A stretch of DNA of 64,000 bases from Erythroxylum novogranatense (lineage: Eukaryota > Streptophyta > Magnoliopsida > Malpighiales > Erythroxylaceae), in the NCBI GenBank assembly GCA_029891385.1, contig CM057227.1, forward strand, positions 60,823,567-60,887,566, read 5' to 3'. The notes beneath the pieces are model-generated. The model saw only the letters and a list, made by a program, of their open reading frames with translations, did not search any database and was not told the DNA's origin. Made by a program: the position numbers and the translations under genes. This document shows positions 12,899-23,800 of this stretch, piece by piece. Each line of letters starts with the position of its first letter. Positions within the stretch are counted from its first letter, which is position 1.

Positions 12899-13330
12899 CC
12901 ACCGCACACACTAAGATGCTTTTAACAAGGTTTTAAGCAATGGAGTTCATTGATTAAAGCCTTGGACTTAAAGAATTCTTTAAGGTTCTGAGGCTCAAGA
13001 GCACTCAATGAGGTCTTGAGAAATGGAGTCGAGAGTGACAGGAGTCCATTAATCAAGATCCTAGACTTAAAGATAGTTCTTTAAGGTTTACCATTCAAAC
13101 TTAGTGATTTCTAATCCCACCGCACACACTAAGATGAGCTTAACGGGATCTTGAGCAATGGAGTTCATTGATCAAGATCCTGGACTTAAAGAATCCTTTA
13201 AGATTCTAAGGCTTAAGAGCACTCAATGGGGTCTTGAGAAATGGAGTCGAGAGTGACAAGAGTCCATTAATTAAGACCCTAGACTTAAAGTGAGTTCTTT
13301 AAGGTTTACCATTCACACTTAGTTTTGAAC
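12899..13330 (+). repeat. 218-bp tandem duplication in E
   Basis: Two copies begin CCACCGCACACACTAAGATG at 12899 and 13117. Each copy also has two related halves: both contain a GCAATGGAGTTCATTGAT- or GAAATGGAGTCGAGAG-like block followed by GACTTAAAG and TTCTTTAAGGTT. An older period of about 110 bp is therefore likely. Confidence 0.85.
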
Positions 13331-13644
13331 TGTGATAGCCAAAGCTCGTTTTCAAGAGGATTTTATCACTTGTTTTAGTATTTTCTTTTTCTATTTTCAA
13401 AAATCCAAAAATGCTTTTTACATGCTTTATAGTGTAGTTAATGTTTTCAAACAAAACCCCCTTTTCCTCACTGATTTCACTTGCATTTTATGACATATAG
13501 GCTAGTTTAGGTCCATTTCATTAGGTTCCGATTAAGTGAGACGACCCGAGGTTGCATCCTATACTGCAATCCTTGGTATAAATAATTTTTGACCGGTTTT
13601 CAAGGATAGATCGTAAGGTCGAATCGACAAAGCCGCGATCAAAA

Positions 13645-13662
13645 TGGAGTCGTTGCCGGGGA
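13645..13662 (+). other. E primer-binding site, Athila/Tat/Ogre type
   Basis: TGGAGTCGTTGCCGGGGA differs at two positions from TGGCGCCGTTGCCGGGGA, the primer-binding site typical of Athila and Tat/Ogre elements. It lies three bases after the CA at 13640-13641. Confidence 0.75.
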
Positions 13663-14246
13663 ACCGCGAATTGGTTCTCTAAGTTAGCTTTTGTCATTTT
13701 GTTGCTGAGTGGAGTTAGGAGTTTTTTCTTTTAGGTTGCATTTTCATTTATAGCTTTCCTTCGTTTTTAATAGTTAGCATTTTACATATTACACCTTTTG
13801 TGAAAGTTCGCTGAACCTAACTCTTACTATTTCTGCGACAAACATTTCAGGTGAATCTGGCTTAGTGGAGGATGACACGGACATGGAAATGGATGAAGTT
13901 GTTTCACCACAACATGGCCATCGGTCGAAGGTTTATCGGAAGTATCAAGAACCTCCATAACTCCCAGGTTGTCTCTCTCTTTCACGTGTTTACTTACTTA
14001 AGCCTCGTGATTACTTGTAATATATATTTGTGCATTAGTTTGTTAAGTAAGTGTCAGGGAGAAACAACCCTTGTAGGAAAATAGTTTAGCTTTTAGTTTA
14101 GTAAGTAGCCTTTCCATTCAATAATTTCCCCCTTTTGAGTTCTATCTCTTGCCCTCCTGTTGTTGTGTTGAATTGTCCTTTGTGCTTCCTTCCCTTATGC
14201 CTTATCTTTTCTTGTTTACCATTAAGGACAATGTGTGATTTAAGTG

Positions 14247-14257
14247 TGGGGGAGTTG
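14247..14257 (+). other. E polypurine-like tract
   Basis: TTTAAGTGTGGGGGAG matches the purine tract found near the 3' end of Athila/Tat interiors. Only about 585 bp separate it from the primer-binding site, so nearly all of the interior is missing. Confidence 0.55.
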
Positions 14258-14384
14258 TTTCCCTATCTATCTTTTGTATTGCCGACCTGTTGATGTCTTG
14301 TTAATACTTGTTTTAGCCAATCTTGCATTCTGTTAGTAAAAACTTGGTAAATTTAAAAATTTGCTGTCATTCTGCTATTCCTCG

Positions 14385-14470
14385 CTGTGGCGACAGGTCA
14401 CACACTGCGGCGAGGCTCATATTCATCGCTCAGACGTCATGGCGTGCATCTTTGCACGCTATGACGCCCA
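14385..14470. repeat. Second, decayed CG-motif array in E
   Basis: Units CGCTGTGGCGAC, CACTGCGGCGAG, CATCGCTCAGACG, CGTCATGGCGTG and CACGCTATGACG follow each other over about 85 bp. They resemble mutated versions of the array at 11934-12145. Confidence 0.55.
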
Positions 14471-14667
14471 CCCATTTTTGCAGAATGAAAATTTTTCTCA
14501 ATTCAACTTCTTCCACATGAAACTTTTGTACCTTTTGTGTTTCAAAGACCTTATAAGTTCAAAGTGGTACCTGAGTTTATGAAAATTCCCTCCATTCTTT
14601 TAATGATAATTGGTCTTGGCTAATTTTATTTTTGATATTTTCAATACAAAGTGAATTACAGCATGCT

Positions 14668-14704
14668 AACATCTCTCTATCCCCATGCAATCTACATGCT
14701 ACAT
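14668..14704. repeat. 37-bp duplication, right copy (flank of E)
   Basis: This is the partner of 11631-11667. It is continuous on its right side with the upstream part of the Chromo A gag-protease frame. Confidence 0.88.
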
Positions 14705-15760
14705 GCGGTGCAATAAAAGAATGCGTGGAATCTGGATCTATCAAAGCATAAACCTCAAAGTCGGAAATCAGAAGCATACCCGCAACAACATCCGGAGAAT
14801 CCTGGGCCTCCTGCCTAGTCATGGCATAGACCCTGGCCTGGGACTGTGGTCGGCTGCCAAGACTCTCGGTCCCCGTAAAGGAATCTCCAGCTCTACCCCG
14901 AGCTCTGCCTCGGCCCCTGAATCCAGATCCACCACCGCAGCTCTGCTGCACTGTCATGCTACTACCAGCTCTCCCACTCTCAGCAGACTGAACTCCCAAA
15001 GTCATAGGGCAATTCCTAATCATATGATCCATGGAGTCGCATGCCAAGCAGGCTCCAGTCACTCTCCAAAGACTTCCATCCGCCCTCCGAAGATCTAAAG
15101 AACTCCGCCTGCACTTTCTTGACACTCCTACCAGAGCTGCCCTGACTGTCACTCGATCTCTTACCTCGATCCTCGCCGCCTCACTGACTCTATCTCGGTT
15201 ACTCAATCCAAGACCGCAGCAGCTCTCAACTCGACAAAGGTGCCAATATCAGACCGGGCTAACCTGGTACGGATCTCCAGATTAAGCCCTTCCTCGAATC
15301 TCCGGCACCTATCAGACTCTGTAGCAATCAGAACAGAGGCATAACTCATCAACTCATTAAACCGCACCTCATACTCAGCCACTGACATCTGACCTTGTCT
15401 CAACTCCAGAAACTCCTGCATCTTCATCTCCAAATAGACCTTGGGCATGAAATTATCCCGAAAAGCTCTCAAGAAGTCCTCCCATGTCAGAATACAGGGT
15501 CTGGTGGTACTACTCGGGACAGTCTTCCACCACTGATACGCTGGACCCTGAAGCAAAGAGACAACATAATCAAAGCACTCCTCAGAGTCGCAATCCATCT
15601 AATCTAGGACCCTCTCAGTCCTCTCTAACCATCCCTCAGCCTCAACAGGGTCTGTGCTGCCATAAAAGTCAATAGCTCCCTGCTTGCGCAGTCGATCATA
15701 CCTCCTTTCCCGTCTCATGGGAACCCTAGGAGGCTGCTCCTCAAATAGAGGCACTGAATG
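14668..15760 (-). pseudogene. Chromo A gag and N-terminal protease (broken)
   Basis: Reading down from 15760 on the - strand, the capsid core is recognisable (DFYGSTDPVEAEGWLERTER, then LLQGPAYQWWKT). An in-frame TAG at 15599 and a TGA at 15203 interrupt it, and a frame change near 15150-15205 leads into the nucleocapsid part. The zinc knuckle CLACDSMDHMIRNC fits CX2CX4HX4C. A Gly/Arg-rich linker follows, then the protease, where the active-site D(S/T)G reads DPD in ALIDPDSTHSFI, which should abolish catalysis. The frame then runs into E. The gag N-terminus is separated by LARD B and would lie at 32190-32300. Confidence 0.87.
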
Positions 15761-16440
15761 TTGGCCCCCGAATTATTGTATTGAATTAAGCACGATTATA
15801 ATTCAATTTAACTGAATTATGAGATTTGATGGATAAAGTTTTGGATCTATTTGTTATGTAAGTGTTGGTCGAATTTATTTTATGGTTTGGTTGTATTAAA
15901 AATGGTAAGAATGTATAAGGGTATTTTGGTCATGGCACTTAAGGTTATAAGGCCTAAGGCTTAAATGAAAGGGGCAAAATGGGCATTTGACAATTAAGAG
16001 AATTAAAAGAAGAAGAATTGAGAAAGAGGAAAGGAAGAGTTATCGTAGGGTGAGAAAGAAAAGAAAAGGGGAAAGGAGAGAAGAGAGGGAGAGTGTCGTA
16101 TGAAGAAGAAGAAGAAGAAGAAAAGAGGGGAAAGCTAGAGTCTTTGATTTTTGAAGGATTGAAGCCTTCCAAGTAAGTATAAGCTTCTTTTAATCTTGTT
16201 TTAGTTGGATTAAACCTTAGAATCGTTTTGTTTGAGGTTAGAACCGATTATGTAGGGTTTTCGGAAAAACCTAGATGAAATCGTTGGGTTGATGAGCTTG
16301 TGACTGATTTTGAGGTTTGATTGAGTTAAAAATGTAGTTTGAGACTTGATATAAGGTTTAGATGTGTTGCATTTGCGTTTGTGGAAGGATTGAAGTGAGA
16401 AAAGCTAGAAAATTTGGGGTTCGGGGTCGGTTCCCCGATC

Positions 16441-16650
16441 CGCACGTCGCGACGTGCTCTTGAGCACGCTGCGGCGTGCGAGGAGAAGTTTCGCCGCATC
16501 CATCCAGGGTGCACGTCGCGTTGTACAAAAGATTATGTGCACATCGCGGCGCACATGAAGGTGCACGCCGCGGCGAACGTCCATGCGTGCGTGCCGCAAC
16601 GCATGCGGATCGTTCGCCGCGGCGAGCGTGACCCTCGTCGCAGCGAACCC
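16441..16650. repeat. CG-palindrome array in the LARD B 5' LTR
   Basis: About nine units (CGTCGCGACG, GCTGCGGCGT, CGCCGCGGCG and variants) start near 16445, 16468, 16492, 16513, 16541, 16565, 16592, 16616 and 16636. CACGTCGCGACGTG at 16443-16456 is a perfect 14-bp palindrome. The 3' LTR counterpart (28390-28600) differs far more than flanking LTR sequence. Confidence 0.9.
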
Positions 16651-17442
16651 CCTGTTTCCAGTTATTTTGGTTATATCTTGGGATGTAGATATCCAAATGA
16701 GATGATTTTTGATTCATTGGAAAATAGAGTCAAAGTTTTACAAGATTTATGAAGCAATGAAATTGAAAGTCAGATTATAAGAATCTTAAAGTTTGGTCAG
16801 AAGTTGGGTATAGATTCCTGTTTCAGCAAAAGGATAGTCTTCACTTGTTTGGGTATAACTTTTGGGTTTTTGAACCAAATTGAATGCTTTTGGAGTCAAT
16901 AGAAATGTAAGACAATGAGGACTTTTATGGAAAAAGTGATCTGAATGTTTGGACTTTGGCAGAGTTGGGTTTGTTTAGAATTTATCTTAGTGAATGTGTG
17001 CTTTTTGGGTCCCTAATTTGTATTCCTATTTGAATAGGAATTTTGCATTTGATTAAGGGAATCAAGGAAGGCAAGAGGATCAAGATGAGAGGTATCTTTT
17101 ATGCATGTATCCGAGCAAAGATTTCAGGTGGGTTTCATGTTTATGATTTAGTAATGAGCCACTAAATTTTTCTCCCAAATCAAGAATCATTTCAATTTCT
17201 TTATAAATATCGTTTTGTTTCGATTGAATGATTTGCAAAAATTTCTACATGTTTCAGCATTGAACTTTTCTAATGAATTTCAAAAATAGAGATGAAAATG
17301 CATTGAACATTTTATGTCATGCCTTGGGAAAATTCATGGCATTTTGTATATTCGGAAAAGAAAGAATAGAGCATGAAAAGTACGAAAGCTTCGATAAAAT
17401 GCTTTGAGCATAAAACGAATGGATATGTGCTTTGTTTGGGTA

Positions 17443-17530
17443 AGAGAGTTACGGATGGAGTCACGTGCACATTGACATAAAGCTTTCTCCTGGCTGCCTG
17501 CTTGAGGCCACGAGATCCTTGAGAAATCAA
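17443..17530 (+). promoter_or_regulatory. Conserved LTR module 1 (G-box bearing), LARD B
   Basis: GAGAGTTACGGATGGAGTCA is followed by CGTGCAC and then a CTTTCTCCTGGCTGCC block. The module recurs in solo LTR D (23697-23800) and, inverted, in LARD C (about 41830-41880 and 48050-48100). CACGTG is a plant G-box; a regulatory role is inferred from conservation only. Confidence 0.6.
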
Positions 17531-17840
17531 ACTCGTTTTGTTTACGGATTTACCTTCGATTTATCCGGATCGTTTACGGAACTCTCGAGCCGTTTGTTTG
17601 TGCATTGCATCTATGAATTGTCAAGTATGTGCATAAATTGAGCATTTTATATTATTGATTGAATGAATATGTTGTGTTGATGTGATGACATTTTTCACTA
17701 TGAAATTACACTTTTCAATTACGAGATTGACTCAGAATTTGACTGAGAATTTGGGAGCAAAACGTTTTATGAACTTATTATGATTTTTGTACAACAAATG
17801 AAATTTTTCAACGGTTTTGCTTGTTCTTCATTATAAACTT

Positions 17841-17910
17841 GTTACCCACGAGCTATAAGCTCACCCCCCCCCCTTCATTCCCATCCACAGGTGATGAGAA
17901 GAAGATCGGG
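17841..17910 (+). promoter_or_regulatory. Conserved LTR module 2 (poly-C), LARD B
   Basis: GTTACCCACGAGCTATAAGC, a run of C, TTCATTCCCATCCACAG and GTGATGAGAAGAAGAT are shared with D (24105-24182) and, in diverged form, LARD C (41470-41560, inverted). The C-run length differs between copies. The function is unknown; the CACAG|GTGATG step resembles a splice acceptor. Confidence 0.55.
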
Positions 17911-18523
17911 TGAAGGGAAGTGAAGGTTTCGATTTATATGTGTACTTATTATATTGTTCTAAGTTAAATTGGTATTGGAAATTTTGGGATCGGTATATTT
18001 TGTATATTTGGATTTAGATATTGATACTGTATTGTGGCTTGGTATTCCATGAGAACTTGTAAATTCTATTCCTTGATGTAAATGAATTATGTATGGCTGA
18101 TAACCAATGGAAGTACGCATTTGTGTAAATGGACCAGATGGAGTGAGAAATTGGTTTACTTGAGGGAGTTATGATTATGATATGATTTTTGGATTGTGAA
18201 TTTTGGTTATACATATGTAATTATATACCACAACGAGGTGTGTTATGGAAAAAGGAATGTAGAAATGAAATGAGATTGTAAGCTTCACGATTTCGGTGGT
18301 ATACACCAACGTTTTGGTTCAATGGTCGGATTCCGAGTTCGGGGCTCATCATGTTTAGTAGCAGAGTAAGAAGAGATTTCAGCGAACCATGCTTTAGTAT
18401 AATGGTATTTTGTACCGAGGTTAGGTTCGAAAAATGGAGCCCAACATTTGCGGTATCAAAGCAGGTTAGTAAGTGTTATGGTTTTGGTTTGAGTTGGATT
18501 CTAGAAACGGAGTCCAACATTTG

Positions 18524-18537
18524 TGGTATCAGAGCCC
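18524..18537 (+). other. LARD B primer-binding site
   Basis: TGGTATCAGAGCCC starts five bases after the CA of the 5' LTR and matches initiator Met tRNA. The following leader (to about 18610, with CATGGGCG and GGTTACACGCATAA) is shared with LARD C. Confidence 0.9.
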
Positions 18538-19291
18538 AGCATTATGATCCTGCATGGGCGCATGTGTATGGGTTACACGCATAATGAGGTGTTAGAATCT
18601 GAGAAGCCAAGGTGATTGTTTGACTTAGATTGACAAGAATTTTGAGGAAATTGAGCTGTGAATATTGTGATGAATTGGGATAAAGTAATGATGAGTCTCC
18701 ATGTGTGCGAGATAAAGTTGGAAAGATGAGATAAAGAAATGATGATTGGTCCATTTGTCATGATCTAAAAAAAAAGAAAAAGGGAAAGTTGTGGATAATT
18801 AGAAAGGAGAAATAGAGGATGGGTAAACAGAATAGATAATGACTCCATGCAATGGTATTGGAGGATGTATTAGAAGTATTATAGCAATATTGTACTGTGG
18901 TGATTTGTTTTGAAAGTGATATGAATACGAATGTATTGCCATGGAATGTTTGAGGAGTATAGGGATATAAGTATGCATGATGAGAGTAGAGTGCACAAGT
19001 AGAGTGCAATGGAAACATAACTTCACTATGATCTTACGACGAAGTGATTGTTCTCGACGTCAAAAGTGACGATCCGCAGTAAGAATAAATTAGTGGATTT
19101 GAGGTCAGAATGTCATTGTGATTATGCATTGATAATTTCAAATTGATTGAGGATATACATGTCGAAGATGAAATAAAGAATAATTGGAAAATGAGATAGA
19201 AGTGAGGACGTAGAGAAAGGGAAATGAAGTAGACATAAATGACCTTGTATGAGACGAATGAAATGATATGTAGTATGGGGAAAATCGCAAA
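18538..19291 (+). other. LARD B interior, left part
   Basis: This non-coding interior contains no convincing frame on either strand. It ends at the GCAAA duplication (19287-19291) where solo LTR D is inserted and resumes at 24903. Confidence 0.8.
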
Positions 19292-20447
19292 TGTTGGACC
19301 CCGATCCTTAAGTGGCAAATTAGAGATATGAAATGAATTCAATGAGTGTTTTCGGATATGAATTGTGTTATAGAAGTGTTTACACATTGAGGAAATTGAT
19401 GAGAAAAGGAATTTATTGGTTTTGATGACTTTGAAGATTAGTCTTGGTTATGAAAGTTTAGGTGGATGAGATGATTGAAATGGAAGTTGAAAGTAAGAAA
19501 TAATTAGTGAAAGTGTTATATTTTGAAGAAAATTAGAAAGTTTGACTTTTTGGAGTAAAAAGTTGACTTTTGGTTTAGGCAAAATTTGAGAAAATGATCT
19601 TCATGAAATTGTAGCTTATGTTGAGAGCTTTTCGTAGCCATAAAGTATGCTATTTTTCGATATCGGGATTGAAAGTTATGATCTTTGAAAGTTAAGTGTA
19701 TTTTGCTTTGGTTTTGAAAAATGCTCTAAGTGTAGGATGGTATATGTTGTGTTTTGAGGCAATTTCCGTACTGATGTGGTTTGAATTGGATTAAATAGTT
19801 ACGTGAAAGTTATATAGAATTTGAATAGCTTTAAAATGATGTATGATATGTGATTTTTGGTTGTGGAGGTTGAAAAATATGATAATGTGAAATTTGGATA
19901 TTGCGTAGGTGATGGATATCAGGGCAGAAACTTCGATTGAAAAATTAACTTATATAGAGGATGAAGTTGTTTTGGAGTTCTTCATGAACATTGTAGAGCT
20001 TGTTTTTATCTTTCTATTGATATAAAGCACGAAAATATTAGACAAGGGAGGAGAAAATTATGATTTTTAGAGGTTCTGATACTGGTTAGTGTGAAACTGA
20101 TCGACCAGTCAGCTTTGTGTGGAGTTTTTGACCCATTTAGAGGTTGATCTGATTCTTAAAGCCTTCATAAAAGTTGTAGAGGGTTCTTTTACCTTTCCAT
20201 AGACACCAAGTTTGTCAAATTTGGAGTTCTGGATCTAAAGTTATGATGTTTACAAGTTTTGGTACTATTGAGGAGTTCATCGATCGGTCACCTTGTAGCA
20301 AATTTTTGATTCATTTAGTGTCCGAGATTGCCTTTGAGTCCTTCTTAAAAATGGTAGAGCTATCTCTTAGCTTTCCAACGAAACAAACCGCGTGTCATTT
20401 GGAGCTCGGAGTCAAAAGATATGAAAGTTTGAATTTTAGAGGTCGGA

Positions 20448-20560
20448 TCGCGTGGTCGATCGCTCGGCAGCAGGCGATCGCTCGGCAGCGAGTGCCCGCG
20501 TGAATCGCTCTGCAGCGAGCGCCCGCGCGCGCGCGAGCGACCCGCTCGGCAGTTGGTCAA
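20448..20560. repeat. GATCGCTCGGCAGC array in solo LTR D
   Basis: Units GATCGCTCGGCAGC (20458), GATCGCTCGGCAGCGAG (20476), AATCGCTCTGCAGCGAG (20503) and CCGCTCGGCAG (about 20540) form a short GC-rich array, with a (GC)n-like tract at about 20523-20535. The layout resembles the palindrome arrays of the other elements but the core differs. Confidence 0.75.
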
Positions 20561-20724
20561 TCGACCCACGGGGTAGAATTTCAGCCGACCGACCTCTCTT
20601 CTTTGTTTTGGCCATAACTTCTTCGTCCGACATCCGATCAACCTGATTTTCAAAGCGTTGAATTTCTAAGACATTTTTCTATCTTTTCATACTATATTGA
20701 TCAGTTTTGGAATTAAATTGAAAA

Positions 20725-21600
20725 AGGTGCATTGAAACAAAGTGAGCTGATCAGTTGTAAAAGTTTGAATAGTGTTCAGTATTTTGGATATATCTCGATC
20801 TCTAGAGCTCATATTGAGTTCATTCTTGTTTCTAATTAAACTAGAAACATGGGGCTACAAATGTTATGAAGGAGCCGATCAATAATGTAGCCTCCAAGAC
20901 TTTCAAATATGGGTCGGAAGTTAGGTATAGAGTTCAGTCTTAGCTTTGTAATAGTATGAGCAGTGTTCAGTATTTTGGAGTTATATCGGTCGCTAGAGCT
21001 CCGATCGATCTGATTATTTTGTAAATTAAACTAGAGACATATATCTATAAATGTTATTAAGGATCCGATTGACTATTGAGCCTCTAAGACTTCCAAATAC
21101 GGGTCGGAAGTTAAATGTAGAGTTCAGTCTCAGTTTTGTAATGGCTGAACCGACTTCGGTATTTTGGATATATCTTGAGCTATAGAGCTCTGATTGAGTT
21201 GATTATTTTTGGAAATTAAAATAGAGACATGGGGCTACAAATTTTATGAAGGAGCCGAGCTATAAGGTAGCCTCCAAGACTTTCAAATATGGGTCGGAAG
21301 TTTGAGGTAGTGTTCAGTCTCGGTGTTGTAATGGCTGAACAGTGTTCAATATTTTGGAGATATATCGATTGCTAGAGCTCGAATTGAGCTGATTCTTTTT
21401 GAGAATTAAACTAGAGAGATGAGGCTACAAATGTTATGAAGGAGCCGATCGACAATGGAGCCTCTAAGCCTTTCAAACATGGATCGGAAGTCAGGTGTAA
21501 TGTTCAGCCTCGAGTCTGAAGAACAGATGTCAGTATTTTTGAGATATCTTGAGCTATAGAGCTCCGATCGATCTGATTCTTGAAGCGATGGATTCGTAAG
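20725..21600 (+). repeat. 190-bp tandem repeat in solo LTR D (about 4.5 units)
   Basis: The anchor G(G/A)GTCGGAAG-type block lies at 20911, 21101, 21291 and 21481, exactly 190 bp apart. Each unit contains GTTCAGTATTTTGG, CTAGAGCTC or ATAGAGCTC, AATTAAACTAGAGACATG, GGCTACAAATGTTATGAAGG and CCTCCAAGACTTTCAAATA-like blocks. The array lies upstream of the candidate TATA box, so in U3. Confidence 0.9.
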
Positions 21601-21738
21601 ACATAGAGGGACATTTCTCTAAAGTTTTTAAGGCAAAAAGGAAGGGGCAATTTTGGAAGTTTACTTAAAGGGGTTAAGTTTATACGCTTAAATGGAGGGG
21701 CATATGGGTCATTCCCCATTCATTAAATGACATGGCAA

Positions 21739-21746
21739 TATAAAAG
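21739..21746 (+). promoter_or_regulatory. Candidate TATA box, solo LTR D
   Basis: TATAAAAG is followed by a purine-rich leader-like stretch, as in plant LTR promoters. It would give a U3 of about 2.45 kb. Confidence 0.5.
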
Positions 21747-22589
21747 ATAGTGGCTGTCGTATAAGGCATAAGGAAGCACAGAAATGAAAGACTTAAGAAA
21801 ATAAGAGAGAAGAGAGAAGGGAGAGCAAACTTCGGAGAAGAAAGAAGGGAGATCTTAGGGTTTCGGATTTTTAGGGGTTCAAGCTCAGTTTTTCGTTGAT
21901 TCAAGAAGGAAAAAGATGGAAGGAGAAGAGAGCTTCCTTCCAAGCCTAATAAATCCAAAAATGGTGAAAAGTTTGAGGTAAGAGAAAAGTTGAGCTTTGA
22001 ATTTTTCTTCGATTTATGGTTTAGAAATATGGAAAATGGTATGGGTTTGTGGAGTATGAAGTCAATTTTGATGATTGCTAAGTATGATGGGTTTAATTTG
22101 GGATTTTGAGAATTAGGGTTTATGCCCAAATTTGGAATTTGGGGCTTTTGGAAATTTGTAATTTAGAAAGCTTGAATATATGAGGGATTTATGTTTTCTA
22201 AGTTCAATTTGAGGATTAAGTTATTTATGATGTTGAATTTGGGTGAAATTGCTTTAAGTGAAGTTAAATTGGAAGAAAGAAGGAACTAATGGACAAATTG
22301 GAGCTAGGAACAACTTTCTAGCATCGAATCGAGGTGAGTACCTGTTTATAATAGAATTTATAAGCCACTACTGCTTTCTTTAAATAAAGGAATTTTCTTA
22401 TTTCAATTGCATCATAAGTGTTGCATCATTGTGTGAATGATTTGAAAAATCATCATTGATTCCATACATGAGCTTTTGATGAATTGCAAAATACATTTGT
22501 GTTATGCCTCAAAAGATTCCATGGCATTTCGTATATTCGAAAGAAAGAGCATTCAATAAATGATATTGAGCTTGAATATGATAAAGGTT

Positions 22590-23110
22590 TGGAAAATTAT
22601 GATTTCCGATTAGTTTTAAGAGCTTTTATAAAATATGGTTTTATGTAAAATTTTGAAAACTTGTGATTTCTGCATAAATTCGGAAGTGTATAGAAAATAT
22701 TGTTTATGGAAATATTTGAAAGTTTTGATTCCTAAAAATGCTTTGAAATTGTCTAGAAAATGGTTTATGCAAATGTTTGAAATTTTATGATTTCTGAATA
22801 CTTTCGAAACTAGTTAGAAAATGTTGTTTATAAAAGTGGTTGAAAGATTTCGATTTTCGAATGTCTAATGTTTATAAAAAAAAGTATTTGAAAAATTATG
22901 ATTTCCGACATTGTTTATAAAAGTGTTTGAAAAGTTTACGATTTCCAAACTTGTTTATAAAAATGTTTGACAAAGTGTGATTTCCGAAATGCATTTGAAA
23001 TTGTTTAGAAAATAAGGTTTATTTAAATGTTGAAAAGTACGATTTTCGAAAGGTGTTTGAAATGGTTTTAGAAACTGTTTTAAGAATTTATACAAGTTTT
23101 AAATGTTTGA
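22590..23110 (+). repeat. Degenerate AT-rich tandem repeats in solo LTR D
   Basis: Blocks of the form GATTTCCGA, TTTAGAAAAT, GTTTAT(A/G)AAAATG and TTTGAAA recur about eight times at uneven spacing of roughly 45-80 bp. LARD B has only one equivalent stretch at this point. Confidence 0.65.
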
Positions 23111-23696
23111 TAAATTAAGAAAATTTCTGAAGTTTTGAAAAAAAATGACACAAAGGCCCAATTTCTTGTCTTCAAATGATTTGGGAGATTGATTGAAAAA
23201 TTGAGAAAGTATTGAATTTTATTGTTCTTAATATTTTTGGAAAAGGGTTACGAGTTTTAAAATGAATTGAAAATGAAGAAAGATTTTGAAATTTATTTCC
23301 GTGATTTGGATTTAAGAAATTATGTAAAGTGTTAAATTTGTTATTTTGACTTAATTTGATAAGTTATGAAAATGTTTTCGGAATGTTTTTAAGAAAGTAC
23401 AAGATTTATAAAAAAATATAAAATAAAATAAAATAAAATAAAATTGAATAATGTGCTTTATGAACTTGCATACGTCGATTTATGTCTTAAAGAAATCACT
23501 TGCATTCATTGTTCTGATGTTGATCCATACGTGATTACATTGTTGAATTGAGATTGAATATGTTTATTGATGTGATAATGTTATGCCATTGGAGTGTGCC
23601 ATGGCATTTTGATTTGAATGGAAAGAAGAAAAGAAAATGGAAGCATATCATTTTGATAAATGATCTTGAGCATTGCTTATATGCTTTTGTGTGGGC

Positions 23697-23800
23697 GAGA
23701 GAGTTACGGATGGATAGTCACGTGCACGTCGACGTATAGTTATAGCCTTCTCCCGACTGCCCGCTTGAGGCAACGAGATCCTTGAGAAATCGGACTCGGA
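23697..23800 (+). promoter_or_regulatory. Conserved LTR module 1 (G-box bearing), solo LTR D
   Basis: GAGTTACGGATGGATAGTCA is followed by CGTGCACGTCGACG, then a CCTTCTCCCGACTGCCCG block. It is collinear with 17443-17530 in LARD B and, inverted, 41830-41880 in LARD C. Confidence 0.6.

Larger units (their letters stand above)
11668..13641 (+). repeat. E 5' LTR-like block
   Basis: The block begins TGATTGAGCC and ends GCGATCA, three bases before the primer-binding site. It contains a CG-palindrome array (11934-12145) and a 218-bp tandem duplication (12899-13330). It has no coding capacity; the 72-residue frame at 12183-12401 has no recognisable family. Confidence 0.6.
11668..14667 (+). mobile_element. 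E: degraded non-autonomous gypsy element of Athila/Tat-like type inside Chromo A
   Basis: The segment starts with TG directly after the duplicated protease sequence. An LTR-like block runs to CA at 13641. A primer-binding site of the Athila/Tat/Ogre type follows at 13645, then a short interior and a polypurine-like GTGTGGGGGAG at about 14247. No gag or pol is present. The 408 bp after the purine tract do not match the start of the LTR-like block by eye, so a second LTR is not demonstrated and the 3' end may be truncated or chimeric. Confidence 0.65.
15761..18519 (+). repeat. LARD B 5' LTR
   Basis: The 2759-bp LTR matches 27710-32189 once the hAT insertion is removed. Blocks, in order: AT-rich U3; purine-rich stretch (about 16000-16135); CG-palindrome array (16441-16650); TTGAAAGTCAGATTATAAG region; G-box module (17443-17530); poly-C module (17841-17910); CA end. 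The two LTRs are nearly identical outside the array. Confidence 0.94.

Noticed and set aside
14259..14667. A 3' LTR for element E
   Set aside because: The start of this stretch does not match the start of the LTR-like block at 11668 by eye; only a decayed CG-motif array is shared, so a second LTR cannot be supported.
16326..16752. Open frames of up to 119 residues on both strands, Arg/Ala/His-rich
   Set aside because: They are produced by the CG-palindrome array, which lacks stop codons; the frame is not kept in the other LTR copy.
18758..19387. Several overlapping - strand open frames of 75-117 residues
   Set aside because: They overlap in different frames, have biased AT-rich composition, and the last runs across the boundary of the D insertion.
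21680..22129. 149-residue open frame on the - strand in solo LTR D
   Set aside because: It is antisense to a purine-rich LTR leader, giving Leu/Ser/Phe-rich low-complexity sequence with no domain.
23411..23443. AAAAT microsatellite in D and C-runs at 17865 and 24130
   Set aside because: Simple repeats whose length varies between copies; not informative on their own.
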